DNA from: Amphritea pacifica
GTDB lineage: Bacteria > Pseudomonadota > Gammaproteobacteria > Pseudomonadales > Balneatricaceae
Length of the DNA: 64,000 nt
Reading direction: 5' to 3'
NCBI RefSeq assembly: GCF_016924145.1
Contig: NZ_JAFFZO010000023.1
Coordinates: forward strand, 1 to 64,000
Shown: piece by piece, positions 8,371-21,036 of the stretch
Layout: each line of letters opens with the position of its first letter
Position numbering within the stretch: the stretch's first letter is position 1
Made by a program: the position numbers and the translations under genes
The notes under the pieces: model-generated
What the model saw: the letters and a program-made list of their open reading frames with translations, nothing else
Told to the model about the DNA's origin: nothing
Databases searched by the model: none

Positions 8371-9141
8371 TTAACGTTTGAAAGATGAGTCCTGCTTTTC
8401 TACGATTCGTTTCATCGCTGCAAATACATCTTCGCCCGCACCAAACTTAGGATCAAAGTTTAGTGAGTCTCTGGTGCACTTCTTCACGATCTCTTCAGGA
8501 ATCTCACGTACTTTACCCATCGCCATTGAAGCACATTGTACTTCACAGGCACGACTTACCAGCCACATCAGGGCAAATGCCTGTGCCAGGCTACCGCCGA
8601 TCACGACAGGACCGTGGTTACGTAACATCAGAATTGGCTTGTCACCCGCGCTTTCAAGGATACGTGCTCCCTCGTCCAGGTGTACAGTAATCCCTTCGAA
8701 TTCGTGGTAGGCCACTTTATCGTGAAGTTGAGCCGCATAAAAGTTGCTGTAGGAAAGCCCTTCTTCCAGGCAGCAAACTGCCAGGGTCGGGGTGGTGTGA
8801 ACGTGCATCACGCAATGGCCATCAGGTACTTTGTCATGGATCTGGCTGTGGAAAGTGAAACCGGCAGGGTTGATCGGCCAGTCAGAGTGACCGATGATAG
8901 TGCCGTCAACATCGACTTTAACCAGGTTTGAAGCGGTCACTTCACTATAGTGCAGGCCAAATGGGTTGATCAGGAAGTGCCCTTCCTCACCAGGTACACG
9001 CAAAGAGATATGGTTGTAGATCGACTCATCCCATTTCAGATAGGCAAAAATGCGGTACATCGCAGCCAGGTCGACCCGGGCATTCCACTCGGCTTCGCTA
9101 AATCTGGAAGGGCGTTCATAGTAACGATTGGACAAAGGCAT
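8371..9141 (-). CDS. class II aldolase/adducin family protein
   Basis: A 256-residue protein with the aldolase II fold. It has the N-terminal segment IYNHISLRVPGEEGHFLINP, the metal site MHVHTTPTLAVCC (two His), and a later histidine in MLRNHGPVVIGG, giving the expected zinc-binding triad. Members cleave or decarboxylate phosphorylated or free sugar acids. First gene of a two-gene operon with the reductase at 7371; a good GAGGAAAC ribosome-binding site precedes the ATG. The divergent LysR gene and the shared palindrome at 9176 suggest regulation together with the TRAP receptor. The substrate cannot be read from the sequence. Confidence 0.88.
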   Translation of the reverse strand: MPLSNRYYERPSRFSEAEWNARVDLAAMYRIFAYLKWDESIYNHISLRVPGEEGHFLINPFGLHYSEVTASNLVKVDVDGTIIGHSDWPINPAGFTFHSQIHDKVPDGHCVMHVHTTPTLAVCCLEEGLSYSNFYAAQLHDKVAYHEFEGITVHLDEGARILESAGDKPILMLRNHGPVVIGGSLAQAFALMWLVSRACEVQCASMAMGKVREIPEEIVKKCTRDSLNFDPKFGAGEDVFAAMKRIVEKQDSSFKR

Positions 9142-9175
9142 ACTGTTTCCTCATATTTATTTTGTGATGCATTTG

Positions 9176-9189
9176 ATTAATATATTAAT
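9176..9189. promoter_or_regulatory. palindromic operator-like site ATTAATATATTAAT (second copy)
   Basis: The same 14-base palindrome as at 6111, here 35 bases upstream of the aldolase start and about 70 bases upstream of the divergent LysR start. LysR regulators normally bind between themselves and a divergent target, so the neighbouring LysR protein is the first candidate, although the site is more symmetric than a usual LysR box. Confidence 0.45.
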
Positions 9190-9257
9190 GAAAATAGCCA
9201 CAATAAAAAGCATAATAAATATTATTCAGCTCTATATTTTTCTTATATGGTTTCACT

Positions 9258-10241
9258 ATGAATACAAAGCAACTGGTCTATTTCCTTAAAACCGCTGAAC
9301 TGAGCAGCATTGCGGCTGCAGCGCGTGAGCTGGATATTGCCCAGCCGAGTATCAGTCTGCAGCTGGAAAACCTTGAGCATGAGCTGGGCACCTCTTTGTT
9401 TGATCGTGACTATCGGGGCGTCCGGTTGACTGAAACTGGACAGCTGTTCCGGGTTCATGCTGAATCAATTTTACGCCAGGTCGATCAGGCAAAGCTGGAT
9501 ATCCGGCAAACCGAAGAGGAGCCCGCTGGTCGGCTGGCACTGGGCATGACTCAGCCGATCGGCAATGTGGTGTCCGTGCCGCTGCTGACACTGGTGGAAC
9601 AACGCTATCCTAAAATAGAACTGGATCTGTTTGCTGGATTGTCTTACAACCTGTCGTCACAGTTGCTCAGCGGTGAGATTGACCTGGCCATCTCATCACC
9701 GGACGGCAGTGATATGAAACAGTTGACCCGGGAGATACTGTTGCGGGAGAAACTCTATCTGGCGATGGGCGCCAATCCGCGAAACAGCTCACATGAGGCG
9801 CTTCGCAATCGGTCTCAGATTGCCTTTGCAGAGCTGGCTGAGCATGAGGTAATTGTCACCGGACGGCAGGACTCGCTGGGATATCTGTTACGTCAGTACG
9901 AACAGCAGACAAGTGTTAAGGTGCGACAGAAACCTGCTTTCGGTCAGTTGATGACAACCCTGCGGTACGTTTCGGATGGTTATGGCATGCTTCTCAGTCC
10001 CTCCTCCTCTTTTTATCATCTGGAGGCGATAGGGCAGATCCATGCACTTGAAGTTATCGAACCCTCTATGGAACGGGATGTGTATATTTCTACGGCGGCA
10101 AACCGCCCTCGCAGTTCGCTGATACGTGCAGTTATTCCTCTGATTCATGAAGTTGTCCGGCAGGAGCATCGTGCTGGTCACTGGCGCGGTGAGCTGCAGA
10201 CAGGAAACCAAGGCCAGGGGGTTACCTCGGGCATTCCGTAA
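9258..10241 (+). CDS. LysR family transcriptional regulator
   Basis: A 327-residue LysR regulator. The winged helix-turn-helix covers residues 1-60 (MNTKQLVYFLKTAELSSIAA, then AQPSISLQLENLEHELGTSL), followed by a linker helix and a type 2 periplasmic-binding-like effector domain (about 90-300). It is divergent from the aldolase/reductase operon, the classical arrangement for control of that operon. Its last 20 bases overlap the 3' end of the convergent sulP gene. The effector is unknown; a substrate or intermediate of the aldolase route is likely. Confidence 0.92.
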   Translation: MNTKQLVYFLKTAELSSIAAAARELDIAQPSISLQLENLEHELGTSLFDRDYRGVRLTETGQLFRVHAESILRQVDQAKLDIRQTEEEPAGRLALGMTQPIGNVVSVPLLTLVEQRYPKIELDLFAGLSYNLSSQLLSGEIDLAISSPDGSDMKQLTREILLREKLYLAMGANPRNSSHEALRNRSQIAFAELAEHEVIVTGRQDSLGYLLRQYEQQTSVKVRQKPAFGQLMTTLRYVSDGYGMLLSPSSSFYHLEAIGQIHALEVIEPSMERDVYISTAANRPRSSLIRAVIPLIHEVVRQEHRAGHWRGELQTGNQGQGVTSGIP

Positions 10242-11967
10242 ATATTTTTTTACTACACTCTTTACAGACCTGTTGGTCCAGTCGGGGCACGCAGTAACTG
10301 ATGGCCTGATGTGCGGTGTCGAATATGCGCTGTGACCCCAGTTTATCAAGAAAACCCTTTGCCCTTATCTCATCAATGATGGTTCCTTTCAGTGAGCAGA
10401 TCACTAACTGGATTCCCCGCTTTTCCAGCCTTGATGACTCTTGTGCGAGAAACTCTATTCCTGCCAGATCGATGAAATTGATCCCTTTCGCATTGATAAT
10501 GATGTATTTGAGTGTGGGCCCTCCGGCGGCAGTGCTTTGTTGCAGCACACTCTGGATATGATCAATCGCGCCAAAAAAGAGTGAGCCGTCGATTCTGAGA
10601 ATCTTTATCTGCGGACACTCCTGAAGATTATATCGCTGTATGTTGCGGATAATCCTTTTCGGTTCGTTCTGAGTCGGCGCGACATTGATGATAGAGGGTC
10701 GGGACGTTCTTTTCAGATAGGCAACCAGAGAGATTAATACACCCAGGTAGATGGCAAACTCCAGTTCAATAAACAGTGTTGCCAGCAAGGTGACGATGAA
10801 AATGGCGGTTTCACTGCTGAACCGAAAAATAGGGATGATGTTCTTAATATCGATAAGATTCCAGGCGATAAGAATAATCGCCCCTGCCATCGCTGGAAGC
10901 GGCAGGTAACCGGTCAGGTCGGGCAAAGAGACCAGTACCAGAGTAATCATGAGCGCTGTAAATATGGCTGCCAGTGGTGTTTTAGCCCCGGCATCGAAGT
11001 TTGCCCCCGAGCGGGTGAACGACCCGGACCCGGCGAAACAGGAAAACAGCCCACCGACCACATTTGCCAGCCCCTGGCCGATAAACTCCTGATTGCCATC
11101 GATTCTTTGATTAGAGCGCAGTGCGATCGCCCGCGCTATCGAGACCGCTTCCAACAGGCCGAGCATCGCTATTGCCAGTGCGCCCGATGCCAGTTGGCTG
11201 AACTCATAGAGGGAAACATCAGGTAGCGCGAAAGCGGGCAGAGAGCCGGAAAGTGCCCCTATCATATTGACGCCATGCCCCTGACCATCAATTAACCAAC
11301 ACAAGCCACTACCCAATAGCATAGCGATCAGAAGATTGGGCCAGCGCGGCAGCAGCTTTTTAATCACCAGTGCTGAGATCAACGTGGCAATACCGATTAT
11401 CAATGCGTAGGTATTTGCCTGAGACAAATGCAGAGTGATCGTACGGATCTCCTCTGGGAAGGAGAGACCAGCGGCAACCGGCAGGTCGGTAAGATGTTTC
11501 AACTGGCTGGTTGCGATCAGTATCGCTGCACCGGAGGTAAAGCCAAGAATCACCGTGTGGGAGATGAAATTGACCACTGAACCCAGCCGTAATATCCCGA
11601 GTGCCAGCTGAATCAGTCCGGATAACAGGGTAATCGTCAGGACTGTATTGATATATAAGTCGCTGTTGCCTGGGTCGGTGATCCCGGATGCTACACTCAT
11701 AACGACGATTGACATCGGTGCAGCCGGGCCCGTTATCAGGTGGCTTGATGAACCAAACAGTGCAGCCACCATGGCTGTAATGATCGCCGTGTATAACCCA
11801 TATTCAGGCGGCATCCCGGCAATCAGAGCGTAGGCAACACCCTGGGGCAGCACCAGTACCGCACCGGTTAATCCGGCGAACAGATCGCCCCTTAATGTCT
11901 GGCTATTGATGGTGCGTCCCCAGGTTATGAAAGGCAGCCATCGTGCAATCGAGCGCATATTACTCAT
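10222..11967 (-). CDS. SulP family inorganic anion transporter with STAS domain
   Basis: A 581-residue SLC26/SulP permease. The membrane domain (about 25-430) opens with the sulfate-transporter signature GAVLVLPQGVAYALIAGMPP and contains FAGSGSFTRSGANFDAGAKT. A cytoplasmic STAS domain follows (about 450-555) with ILRIDGSLFFGAIDHI and NAKGINFIDLAGIEFL. Bacterial members carry sulfate, bicarbonate or dicarboxylates; the sequence does not decide which. The C-terminal tail has three cysteines (CKEC then C). The gene is single and its end overlaps the LysR gene tail to tail by 20 bases. Confidence 0.92.
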   Translation of the reverse strand: MSNMRSIARWLPFITWGRTINSQTLRGDLFAGLTGAVLVLPQGVAYALIAGMPPEYGLYTAIITAMVAALFGSSSHLITGPAAPMSIVVMSVASGITDPGNSDLYINTVLTITLLSGLIQLALGILRLGSVVNFISHTVILGFTSGAAILIATSQLKHLTDLPVAAGLSFPEEIRTITLHLSQANTYALIIGIATLISALVIKKLLPRWPNLLIAMLLGSGLCWLIDGQGHGVNMIGALSGSLPAFALPDVSLYEFSQLASGALAIAMLGLLEAVSIARAIALRSNQRIDGNQEFIGQGLANVVGGLFSCFAGSGSFTRSGANFDAGAKTPLAAIFTALMITLVLVSLPDLTGYLPLPAMAGAIILIAWNLIDIKNIIPIFRFSSETAIFIVTLLATLFIELEFAIYLGVLISLVAYLKRTSRPSIINVAPTQNEPKRIIRNIQRYNLQECPQIKILRIDGSLFFGAIDHIQSVLQQSTAAGGPTLKYIIINAKGINFIDLAGIEFLAQESSRLEKRGIQLVICSLKGTIIDEIRAKGFLDKLGSQRIFDTAHQAISYCVPRLDQQVCKECSKKIFTECPR

Positions 11968-12088
11968 CGTTACCTGCAGGTGTCGGAACAGCGTTTAACC
12001 ACATCAGCCAGAATCGTTTCAACTGACAACCAGGAAGAGTGAGATAAAGACACTTTCCCGCTCTGTCAGACTGGTCTTCTCCAGGCCG

Positions 12089-12712
12089 TTAAGCGGTGGT
12101 CTGATGCTTTAACATCATATTCACTGCCGTATTGGCCATCTCTTCCAACTGACTCTGTTCTGTGTAGATGCCGTCATTCAACAGACGGCACAGCCCATGT
12201 AGCGTAGCCCAGTATACCTGTGCTGTGCGCAGCACTGAATCACCTGTCTGAATAACATTCTGCTGACACAGTTGTTCAATCCAGCTGAGCCAGCTTTTGA
12301 AGTGTTGTCGGGAGCGCTCCAGCAGTGAGTTAGTCGGGGTTCCGTTACGCCAGATCTCACGGCCAAACATCAGGTCATATTGCTCCCGGTGTTGATAGGC
12401 GAGGGCGATATAGGTATGTACATACTGGGTAAACGTCGTTGCCAGTGGCTCGGGTGATGCACTGGTCCTCACTTCCTGCAGCAGTGTTTCCACCCGCTCA
12501 AATCCCTGCTCAGCAATGGCACACAACAGGGTGTTCTTATCTTTAAAGTGGTGGTAGGGAGCGGTACGGGATACCCCCACGCGATCCGCAAGCTTGCGCA
12601 TCGAAAGGCTTTCGGTACCGCCCTCTGCGATCATCTCTGTTGCTGTAAGCAGCAGTGATTGATAGAGGTCGCCATGATGGTAGTTGTGCTGGAGGGGAGC
12701 GGTCTGTTTCAT
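12089..12712 (-). CDS. TetR family transcriptional regulator (WHG-type)
   Basis: A 207-residue repressor with the TetR helix-turn-helix at about residues 28-70 (SMRKLADRVGVSRTAPYHHF) and a C-terminal ligand domain of the WHG type. It is divergent from fadH, 132 bases apart, and two operator-like palindromes lie in that space (12735 and 12762). Control of fadH and of itself is therefore likely, with an acyl-CoA or fatty acid as a plausible but unproven signal. Confidence 0.9.
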   Translation of the reverse strand: MKQTAPLQHNYHHGDLYQSLLLTATEMIAEGGTESLSMRKLADRVGVSRTAPYHHFKDKNTLLCAIAEQGFERVETLLQEVRTSASPEPLATTFTQYVHTYIALAYQHREQYDLMFGREIWRNGTPTNSLLERSRQHFKSWLSWIEQLCQQNVIQTGDSVLRTAQVYWATLHGLCRLLNDGIYTEQSQLEEMANTAVNMMLKHQTTA

Positions 12713-12734
12713 CAGGTTAATTTATCAATCAATC

Positions 12735-12774
12735 TTGACAGTGTCAAAATATCGCTCTATCTTGACGCTGTCCA
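12735..12774 (+). promoter_or_regulatory. fadH promoter with two TetR operator-like palindromes
   Basis: TTGACAGTGTCAA (12735-12747) is a perfect palindrome around a central G. TTGACGCTGTCCA (12762-12774) is a relaxed copy, centres 27 bases apart. The first TTGACA also makes a consensus -35 box, with TATCTT 17 bases on (12758-12763) as a fair -10. A repressor bound at the two sites would cover the -35 and the -10/start of fadH. Confidence 0.6.
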
Positions 12775-12817
12775 GTTTGGTTTTTCTGTTACTTCTGCAG
12801 GAATGCTGAAACGATGA

Positions 12818-14872
<2,055 letters not shown>

Positions 14873-14880
14873 GCTCCATC

Positions 14881-14908
14881 GATAAAACCGGGAACGCCCG
14901 GTTTTATC
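14881..14908. terminator. bidirectional terminator between fadH and msrA
   Basis: GATAAAACCGGG (14881-14892) pairs perfectly with CCCGGTTTTATC (14897-14908) around an AACG loop. The arms give T-rich tails on both strands, so the hairpin can end both convergent genes. Confidence 0.85.
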
Positions 14909-15379
14909 TCAGATAGAACAGCCGCCGTGGCCGTTTTTGGCATGGTACTGCTGGTGGTACTCCTCTGCCCGCCAGAACTGTGCTGCGGGGGTGATTTCGG
15001 TCACGATCGGATTACCAAAAATGCCACTTTTATCCAGCACTACTTTACTTTGTTCCGCCATAATGCGCTGATGATCATTATGATAGAAAATGGCTGAGCG
15101 GTACTGATCTCCGATATCCGGCCCCTGACGATTGAGAGTGGTTGGGTCGTGCATCTGCCAGAAAATGTCCAGCAGGGTGTCATAGCTTACCTTCTGATCG
15201 TCAAACTCCAGCTGTACCACTTCGGCGTGGCCGGTTGTTTTGTTGCAAACGTCCCGGTAGGTCGGGTTCTCTGTATGACCGCCCATGTAACCTACTGCGG
15301 TTGACGTCACCCCGGGGGTGCTGGCAAAGCGTGATTCAACTCCCCAAAAGCATCCTGCTGCAAATGTTGCGGTTGGCAT
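14909..15379 (-). CDS. msrA: peptide-methionine (S)-S-oxide reductase
   Basis: A 156-residue MsrA that repairs S-methionine sulfoxide. The active-site motif GCFWGVE places the catalytic cysteine at residue 10. Downstream are [28 protein letters not shown], the block [20 protein letters not shown] and a C-terminal HGGC that could carry the resolving cysteine. The start at 15379 is chosen because AGGAG lies 7 bases upstream; the longer frame from 15418 adds 13 residues not typical of the family. Single gene, convergent with fadH. Confidence 0.95.
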   Translation of the reverse strand: MPTATFAAGCFWGVESRFASTPGVTSTAVGYMGGHTENPTYRDVCNKTTGHAEVVQLEFDDQKVSYDTLLDIFWQMHDPTTLNRQGPDIGDQYRSAIFYHNDHQRIMAEQSKVVLDKSGIFGNPIVTEITPAAQFWRAEEYHQQYHAKNGHGGCSI

Positions 15380-15607
15380 GCTACTGCTCCTGTTTATTTC
15401 TGAACGATTGATCTTCACCTATAGATAGATGTTAGACGGATTTTGACCTTTTGGGATCATTTTTATTTCAAAAATAATGAAAATGACACTCTGATGACGC
15501 TTATGTTAAAAAATGGTGCGTCGCAGCATTTAATGCGTTGTTATGGTTCTCTTGCTCTGCGGCTGATTCAGGCTGATCTTATGTAACCCTATGAAAAATA
15601 ATTGATT

Positions 15608-15626
15608 AGCACGCTATTGGCGTGCT
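15608..15626. promoter_or_regulatory. hairpin in the torF upstream region
   Basis: AGCACGC and GCGTGCT pair perfectly around a TATTG loop, 70 bases before the TorF start. There is no T run. It could be an operator or an mRNA leader hairpin. The rest of 15419-15695 is AT-rich with no gene visible. Confidence 0.35.
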
Positions 15627-15695
15627 GCTTACTGTGCTTTGTTCAGTTAATAACTCTTTTGCTCTGCAAAAAGACTATCTGTAAGGGGAACGTCA

Positions 15696-16340
15696 ATGAA
15701 CAAGTTTACTAAAACGCTTATCGCTTCTGCTCTGCTGTCCGCGTCTGCTGCCAGTTTTGCCGGAGTTTCGGCAAACGTCGGTGCCATGAGTGATTATTGG
15801 TTCCGCGGTCTGGATCAGTCCGGTGATGGGGGTAATGCCAGTATGATGGGAGGACTGGATTACGAAAGCGATATGGGTTTCTATGCGGGCACCTGGCTGG
15901 CATCGCTGCCAAGTGATCTGGAATATGATCTGTATGGTGGTTATAACGGCTCCTATAAAGATTTTAGTTATGGTGTTGGCGTTATTGCCTATCTGTACGA
16001 CAAATATGATGGCGACTACTTTGAATACAATCTGAGTGCGGGTTATGGGCCGATCTCCGTGTCATACAATATTGGTACGCTGGATGAGCCCGGTGCTCCT
16101 GATGTGGATTACACCTTTGCCAGCATCACCGGTGAGTATGAGGGTGCTTACCTGACGTACGGTGTTTACGGTGATGATGTCGATGGCTCCTATTTTGAAG
16201 CAGGCTATGGTATGACCTATGAAGGGCTGGATATGTCAGTTGCGGCAATCTTCCCGGATGACGACAACTCTGCCAATGCCTGGGTCAGTGATACCGACAA
16301 GCTGACTTTTACTATCAGCAAGAGCTTTGATCTGTTTTAA
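15696..16340 (+). CDS. TorF family putative porin
   Basis: A 214-residue outer-membrane beta-barrel protein of the TorF (TIGR02001) type. It has a clear signal peptide (MNKFTKTLIASALLSASAAS, cleavage near SFA) and the family opening VSANVGAMSDYWFRGLDQSG. Alternating aromatic/glycine strands follow, with many acidic residues, ending in a terminal strand KLTFTISKSFDLF with the C-terminal phenylalanine expected for BAM-assembled barrels. The family is called porin-like, but substrates are not known. AAGGGGAA provides a strong ribosome-binding site. Terminated by the hairpin at 16402. Confidence 0.88.
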   Translation: MNKFTKTLIASALLSASAASFAGVSANVGAMSDYWFRGLDQSGDGGNASMMGGLDYESDMGFYAGTWLASLPSDLEYDLYGGYNGSYKDFSYGVGVIAYLYDKYDGDYFEYNLSAGYGPISVSYNIGTLDEPGAPDVDYTFASITGEYEGAYLTYGVYGDDVDGSYFEAGYGMTYEGLDMSVAAIFPDDDNSANAWVSDTDKLTFTISKSFDLF

Positions 16341-16401
16341 ATAGTTTGGTTTAAAAGGAAGGGCTTTACACTCCTTCTTCGTATTTAACGTAAACTGGTT
16401 C

Positions 16402-16430
16402 ACCCCGGCAGCGATGTCGGGGTATTTTTT
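16402..16430 (+). terminator. rho-independent terminator of the torF gene
   Basis: ACCCCG (16402-16407) pairs with CGGGGT (16418-16423), followed by ATTTTTT. Confidence 0.8.
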
Positions 16431-16445
16431 CTGTACTGTTTTCAT

Positions 16446-16482
16446 GAAAAAGCCGGTCAGCACTGTGAGCGCTGACCGGCTT
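16446..16482 (-). terminator. rho-independent terminator of the gat operon
   Basis: AGCCGGTCAGC (16451-16461) pairs with GCTGACCGGCT (16471-16481), an 11-bp stem; on the minus strand it is followed by TTTTTC. It lies 20 bases after the gatB stop. It may also back up the torF terminator on the other strand. Confidence 0.85.
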
Positions 16483-16501
16483 TCAAGAGTGCTATTGAGG
16501 A

Positions 16502-17959
16502 TCAGCTGTTGGCTAAAGCATCCAGCTTCTGTTTCAACAGTCCCTGCACCTGCCCCGGGTTAGCTTTGCCCTGAGACGCCTGCATCACCTTGCCCATAAA
16601 GAAGCCGATCATCTTGCCTCGCTTATCGGGCTCTGCACTGACGTACTGATCAACCTGAGGCTTATTCGCCGCGATCACCTCATCCACCATCGCTTCGATG
16701 GCTCCCGTGTCGGTCACCTGTTTCAGGCCTTTTGCTTCGATCACTTCATCTGCGCTGCCTTCGCCAGCCCACATCGCTTCAAACACCTGCTTGGCTATTT
16801 TGCCTGTAATGGTGTTGTCTTTAATCCGAAGCAGCAAACCCCCTAGCATTTCTGCGCTGACCGGAGACGCTGTGATCTCGGTATCATTCTGGTTGAGATG
16901 CTTTGACAGCTCGCCCATCACCCAGTTAGCGGCCAGTTTGGCATCAGCCGCAATGTTGGCGGTGGTTTCAAAATAGTGGCTCAGATCCCGGTAGGCTGAC
17001 AGCACCATCGCATCGTATTCACTCAACTGATATTGCTCGATAAAGCGGGCCTTACGGGCATCCGGCAGCTCCGGCAGGGTGCTGCGCAGTTTTTCCACAT
17101 ACTCGTCATCGATGACGATCGGCAACAGATCAGGGCAGGGGAAGTAGCGGTAATCGTTTGCTTCCTCTTTGCTACGCATCGAACGGGTTTCATCTTTATT
17201 GGCATCATAGAGGCGGGTTTCCTGAGTGATGGTTCCGCCATCCTCCAGCAGATCAATCTGTCGTTCGATCTCGCCCTTGATCGCTTTCTCAATAAAGCGG
17301 AAGGAGTTGATGTTTTTGGTTTCGGTGCGGTTGCCGAACTTTTCCTCGCCCTTGTAACGTACCGAGACGTTACAGTCGCACCGGAAAGAGCCTTGCGACA
17401 TGTTGCCGTCACAGATCCCCAGGTTGGTAACGATTGAATGGATCTTTTTAACGTACGCCACCGCCTCTTCAGCGCTGCGCATATCCGGCTCGGAGACAAT
17501 CTCCAGCAAGGGGGTACCCGCCCGGTTCAGGTCGATACCGGTCATGCTGGGAAACTCTTCGTGCAGCGATTTACCGGCATCCTCTTCCAGGTGGGCACGG
17601 GTAACGCCGACACGCTTGGTGGTGCCGTCTTCCAGTTCAATATCCACATGACCGGTGCCAACAATCGGGTGGAACAACTGACTGGTCTGATAGCCTTTGG
17701 GCAGATCCGGATAGAAATAGTTTTTCCGGTCAAACACCGAGGTGTAACCGATCTCTGCATCGATAGCCAGGCCAAACAAAACCGCCATCCGCAACGCTTC
17801 AGCGTTAAATACCGGCAATGTGCCTGGCAGTGCCAGATCGACGGCACAGGCTTGTGTGTTGGGTTCAGCGCCAAACGCGGTGCTGGCGCCGGAAAATATT
17901 TTGGACTTAGTCGCCAGTTGGGCGTGAATCTCAAGCCCGATGACTGCTTCCCATTCCAT
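16502..17959 (-). CDS. gatB: aspartyl/glutamyl-tRNA(Asn/Gln) amidotransferase subunit B
   Basis: A 485-residue GatB. It holds the tRNA-binding and kinase part of the GatCAB amidotransferase, which converts Glu-tRNA(Gln) or Asp-tRNA(Asn) to the amide form. The N-terminus [20 protein letters not shown] is the family signature, followed by [15 protein letters not shown], the cradle domain, and a C-terminal YqeY-like helical domain (about 335-485). Third gene of gatC-gatA-gatB, all on the minus strand; AGAGG lies 8 bases before the start. Presence of the complex suggests that glutaminyl- or asparaginyl-tRNA is made, at least partly, by transamidation. Confidence 0.97.
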   Translation of the reverse strand: MEWEAVIGLEIHAQLATKSKIFSGASTAFGAEPNTQACAVDLALPGTLPVFNAEALRMAVLFGLAIDAEIGYTSVFDRKNYFYPDLPKGYQTSQLFHPIVGTGHVDIELEDGTTKRVGVTRAHLEEDAGKSLHEEFPSMTGIDLNRAGTPLLEIVSEPDMRSAEEAVAYVKKIHSIVTNLGICDGNMSQGSFRCDCNVSVRYKGEEKFGNRTETKNINSFRFIEKAIKGEIERQIDLLEDGGTITQETRLYDANKDETRSMRSKEEANDYRYFPCPDLLPIVIDDEYVEKLRSTLPELPDARKARFIEQYQLSEYDAMVLSAYRDLSHYFETTANIAADAKLAANWVMGELSKHLNQNDTEITASPVSAEMLGGLLLRIKDNTITGKIAKQVFEAMWAGEGSADEVIEAKGLKQVTDTGAIEAMVDEVIAANKPQVDQYVSAEPDKRGKMIGFFMGKVMQASQGKANPGQVQGLLKQKLDALANS

Positions 17960-18042
17960 TTTGTAAACCTCTTAGTGCAGCTGCTTTAAGGTGATTGCCC
18001 TGGCGCTGCTACGTTATATTCTGTTTCGCCTCTGTCCGCTGT

Positions 18043-19491
18043 TCAGCGGGCTGGAGTCTGACGGTGCCATTCGGTCGCTTGCTGGAACTGATGGGCAGCA
18101 TTCAGCAGACGTTGTTCAGCAAAATAGTTGCCGATCAGTTGCAGGCCGACGGGAAGTCCGTTGGCAAAGCCGCAGGGGATCGACATGCCCGGCATACCCG
18201 CCAGGTTCAGGGAGATGGTGAAAATATCTTCCATGTACATCGCCACCGGGTCTGAGGTTTTTTCCCCCAGTTTGAAAGCCGGATGTGGCGTGGTGGGCCC
18301 CATGATGATATCGACTTCCGTTAGCACGTTAACGAAATCCTGCTGGATCAGGCGGCGGATCTGCAACGCCTTTTTATAGTAGGCATCATAGAATCCCTCG
18401 GACAGGGCATAGGTGCCGACCATGATGCGGCGTTTAACCTCTTCACCAAACCCTTCACCGCGACTGCGTTTATACATATCTTCCAGATCAACCGGATCGT
18501 TGCAACGGTAGCCGTAACGGACTCCATCAAACCGCGACAGGTTGGAGGAGGCTTCTGCCGGAGCGATGATATAGTACGCGGGAATAGCCAGATGACTGTT
18601 CGGCAGGCTGACCTCTTTGACCGTTGCCCCCAGGGCTTCGAACTCTTTGATCGCGGCCTGAACCTGAGCCGTAATCTGCGGATCGATCTCATCGGAGAAG
18701 TACTCTTTAGGCAGACCAATTTTCAGCCCTTTGAGTGAGTCATTCAGTGTCAGCGTATAATCCGGTACCGCTTTATCTATACTGGTGGAGTCTTTGGGGT
18801 CGAATCCGGCCATCACATTCAGCATGATCGCGGTGTCTTCCGCGGTGCGGGCCATCGGGCCGCCCTGGTCCAGTGATGAGGCGTAAGCGATCATGCCGTA
18901 ACGGGAGACCCGGCCATAGGTGGGTTTCAGCCCGGTGATGCCGCACAATGCCGCAGGCTGGCGAATCGATCCGCCGGTATCTGTACCAGTGGCACCCGGT
19001 ACCAGACCGCCCGCGATGGCCGCAGCTGAGCCGCCCGATGAACCACCCGGTACACACTCGGTGTTCCAGGGATTGCGGGCCGGTCCATAGAAGCTGGATT
19101 CATTGGATGAGCCCATGGCAAACTCATCCATATTGGTCTTGCCCAGACTCACTGCGCCGGCACGGTTGAAGTTTTCAATCACCGTGGCGTTGTACGGCGA
19201 GATAAAGTTATCCAGCATCCGAGATCCGCAGCTGGTGCGAACCCCTTCGGTGCAGAAAATATCTTTGTGGGCGATTGGCAGACCGGTAAAGGGGCCTGCG
19301 TCACCAGCGGCGCGGCGCTGATCAGCCGCCTGGGCCTGGCTCAGTGCCTGTTCTTCCGTCACGGTGATGAAACTGTTCAAAGCGCCATCTTCAGCCTTGA
19401 TCCGGTCCAGGTAGCTCTGGGTCAGCTCAGTGCTGCTGAATTCACCAGCGGCTAACCCCTGCGCCAGTTCGGCGAGTGTCTTGTCTAACAT
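18043..19491 (-). CDS. gatA: aspartyl/glutamyl-tRNA(Asn/Gln) amidotransferase subunit A
   Basis: A 482-residue amidase-signature enzyme that releases ammonia from glutamine for GatB. The Ser-cisSer-Lys catalytic triad is visible: Lys76 in GLPIAHKD, Ser151 in [12 protein letters not shown] and Ser175 in [11 protein letters not shown], with the same spacing as characterised GatA. Length is normal. Middle gene of the gat operon, 38 bases after gatC and about 80 bases before gatB. Confidence 0.97.
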   Translation of the reverse strand: MLDKTLAELAQGLAAGEFSSTELTQSYLDRIKAEDGALNSFITVTEEQALSQAQAADQRRAAGDAGPFTGLPIAHKDIFCTEGVRTSCGSRMLDNFISPYNATVIENFNRAGAVSLGKTNMDEFAMGSSNESSFYGPARNPWNTECVPGGSSGGSAAAIAGGLVPGATGTDTGGSIRQPAALCGITGLKPTYGRVSRYGMIAYASSLDQGGPMARTAEDTAIMLNVMAGFDPKDSTSIDKAVPDYTLTLNDSLKGLKIGLPKEYFSDEIDPQITAQVQAAIKEFEALGATVKEVSLPNSHLAIPAYYIIAPAEASSNLSRFDGVRYGYRCNDPVDLEDMYKRSRGEGFGEEVKRRIMVGTYALSEGFYDAYYKKALQIRRLIQQDFVNVLTEVDIIMGPTTPHPAFKLGEKTSDPVAMYMEDIFTISLNLAGMPGMSIPCGFANGLPVGLQLIGNYFAEQRLLNAAHQFQQATEWHRQTPAR

Positions 19492-19529
19492 AACGTGTGT
19501 AAATCCTTAAACGGGTGTCTGGTCCGAAA

Positions 19530-19817
19530 TTATTCGATCACTTTAGGGACCTGGAACAGTCCTGCTTCAACAGCAGGGGCGACGGTTTGAAGGTGATCGC
19601 GCTGATTCCCCTCGGTCACCTCATCAATACGTAAACGCTGAATGGCGTCCATCGGGTGTGCCATCGGGGCGATATCATCGGTGTTGATGGCCTGCATCTG
19701 GTCGACCAGGTCAAGAATACTGCTGAGATTTTCAGCATATTCCTGAATATCTTGCCCGGCGATATTCAATCTTGCCAGATGAGCGATCTTTTCGACGTCT
19801 GAGCGGTCTAAAGACAT
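19530..19817 (-). CDS. gatC: aspartyl/glutamyl-tRNA(Asn/Gln) amidotransferase subunit C
   Basis: A 95-residue GatC, the small belt subunit that stabilises GatA on GatB. Family features: N-terminal [13 protein letters not shown], central [18 protein letters not shown] and C-terminal [16 protein letters not shown]. First gene of the gat operon. It is divergent from mreB with about 155 bases between starts, where the mreB promoter lies. Confidence 0.95.
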   Translation of the reverse strand: MSLDRSDVEKIAHLARLNIAGQDIQEYAENLSSILDLVDQMQAINTDDIAPMAHPMDAIQRLRIDEVTEGNQRDHLQTVAPAVEAGLFQVPKVIE

Positions 19818-19887
19818 TATTGGATTCTCATTGCTATGGAATTTGGTCTGATAACTAAATAAAGCGCTACGTTAACACATTTGCAGC

Positions 19888-19916
19888 TTGCCCAAAATCC
19901 CCGCCATTGCTACAGT
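19888..19916 (+). promoter_or_regulatory. predicted sigma-70 promoter of mreBCD
   Basis: TTGCCC (19888-19893), 17 bases, then TACAGT (19911-19916), about 57 bases before the mreB ATG. Good spacing and fair match to consensus; no experimental support. Confidence 0.5.
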
Positions 19917-19961
19917 GGGCCTGTTTTTTTGATCAAGTGAATGTGCAGTCGCACAATCTAA

Positions 19962-21017
<1,056 letters not shown>

Positions 21018-21036
21018 GTCTGAATGATCTGAATGG

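Noticed and set aside
9888-10349. 153-residue open frame antisense to LysR and sulP
   Set aside because: Opposite frame of two clear genes, with no family features.
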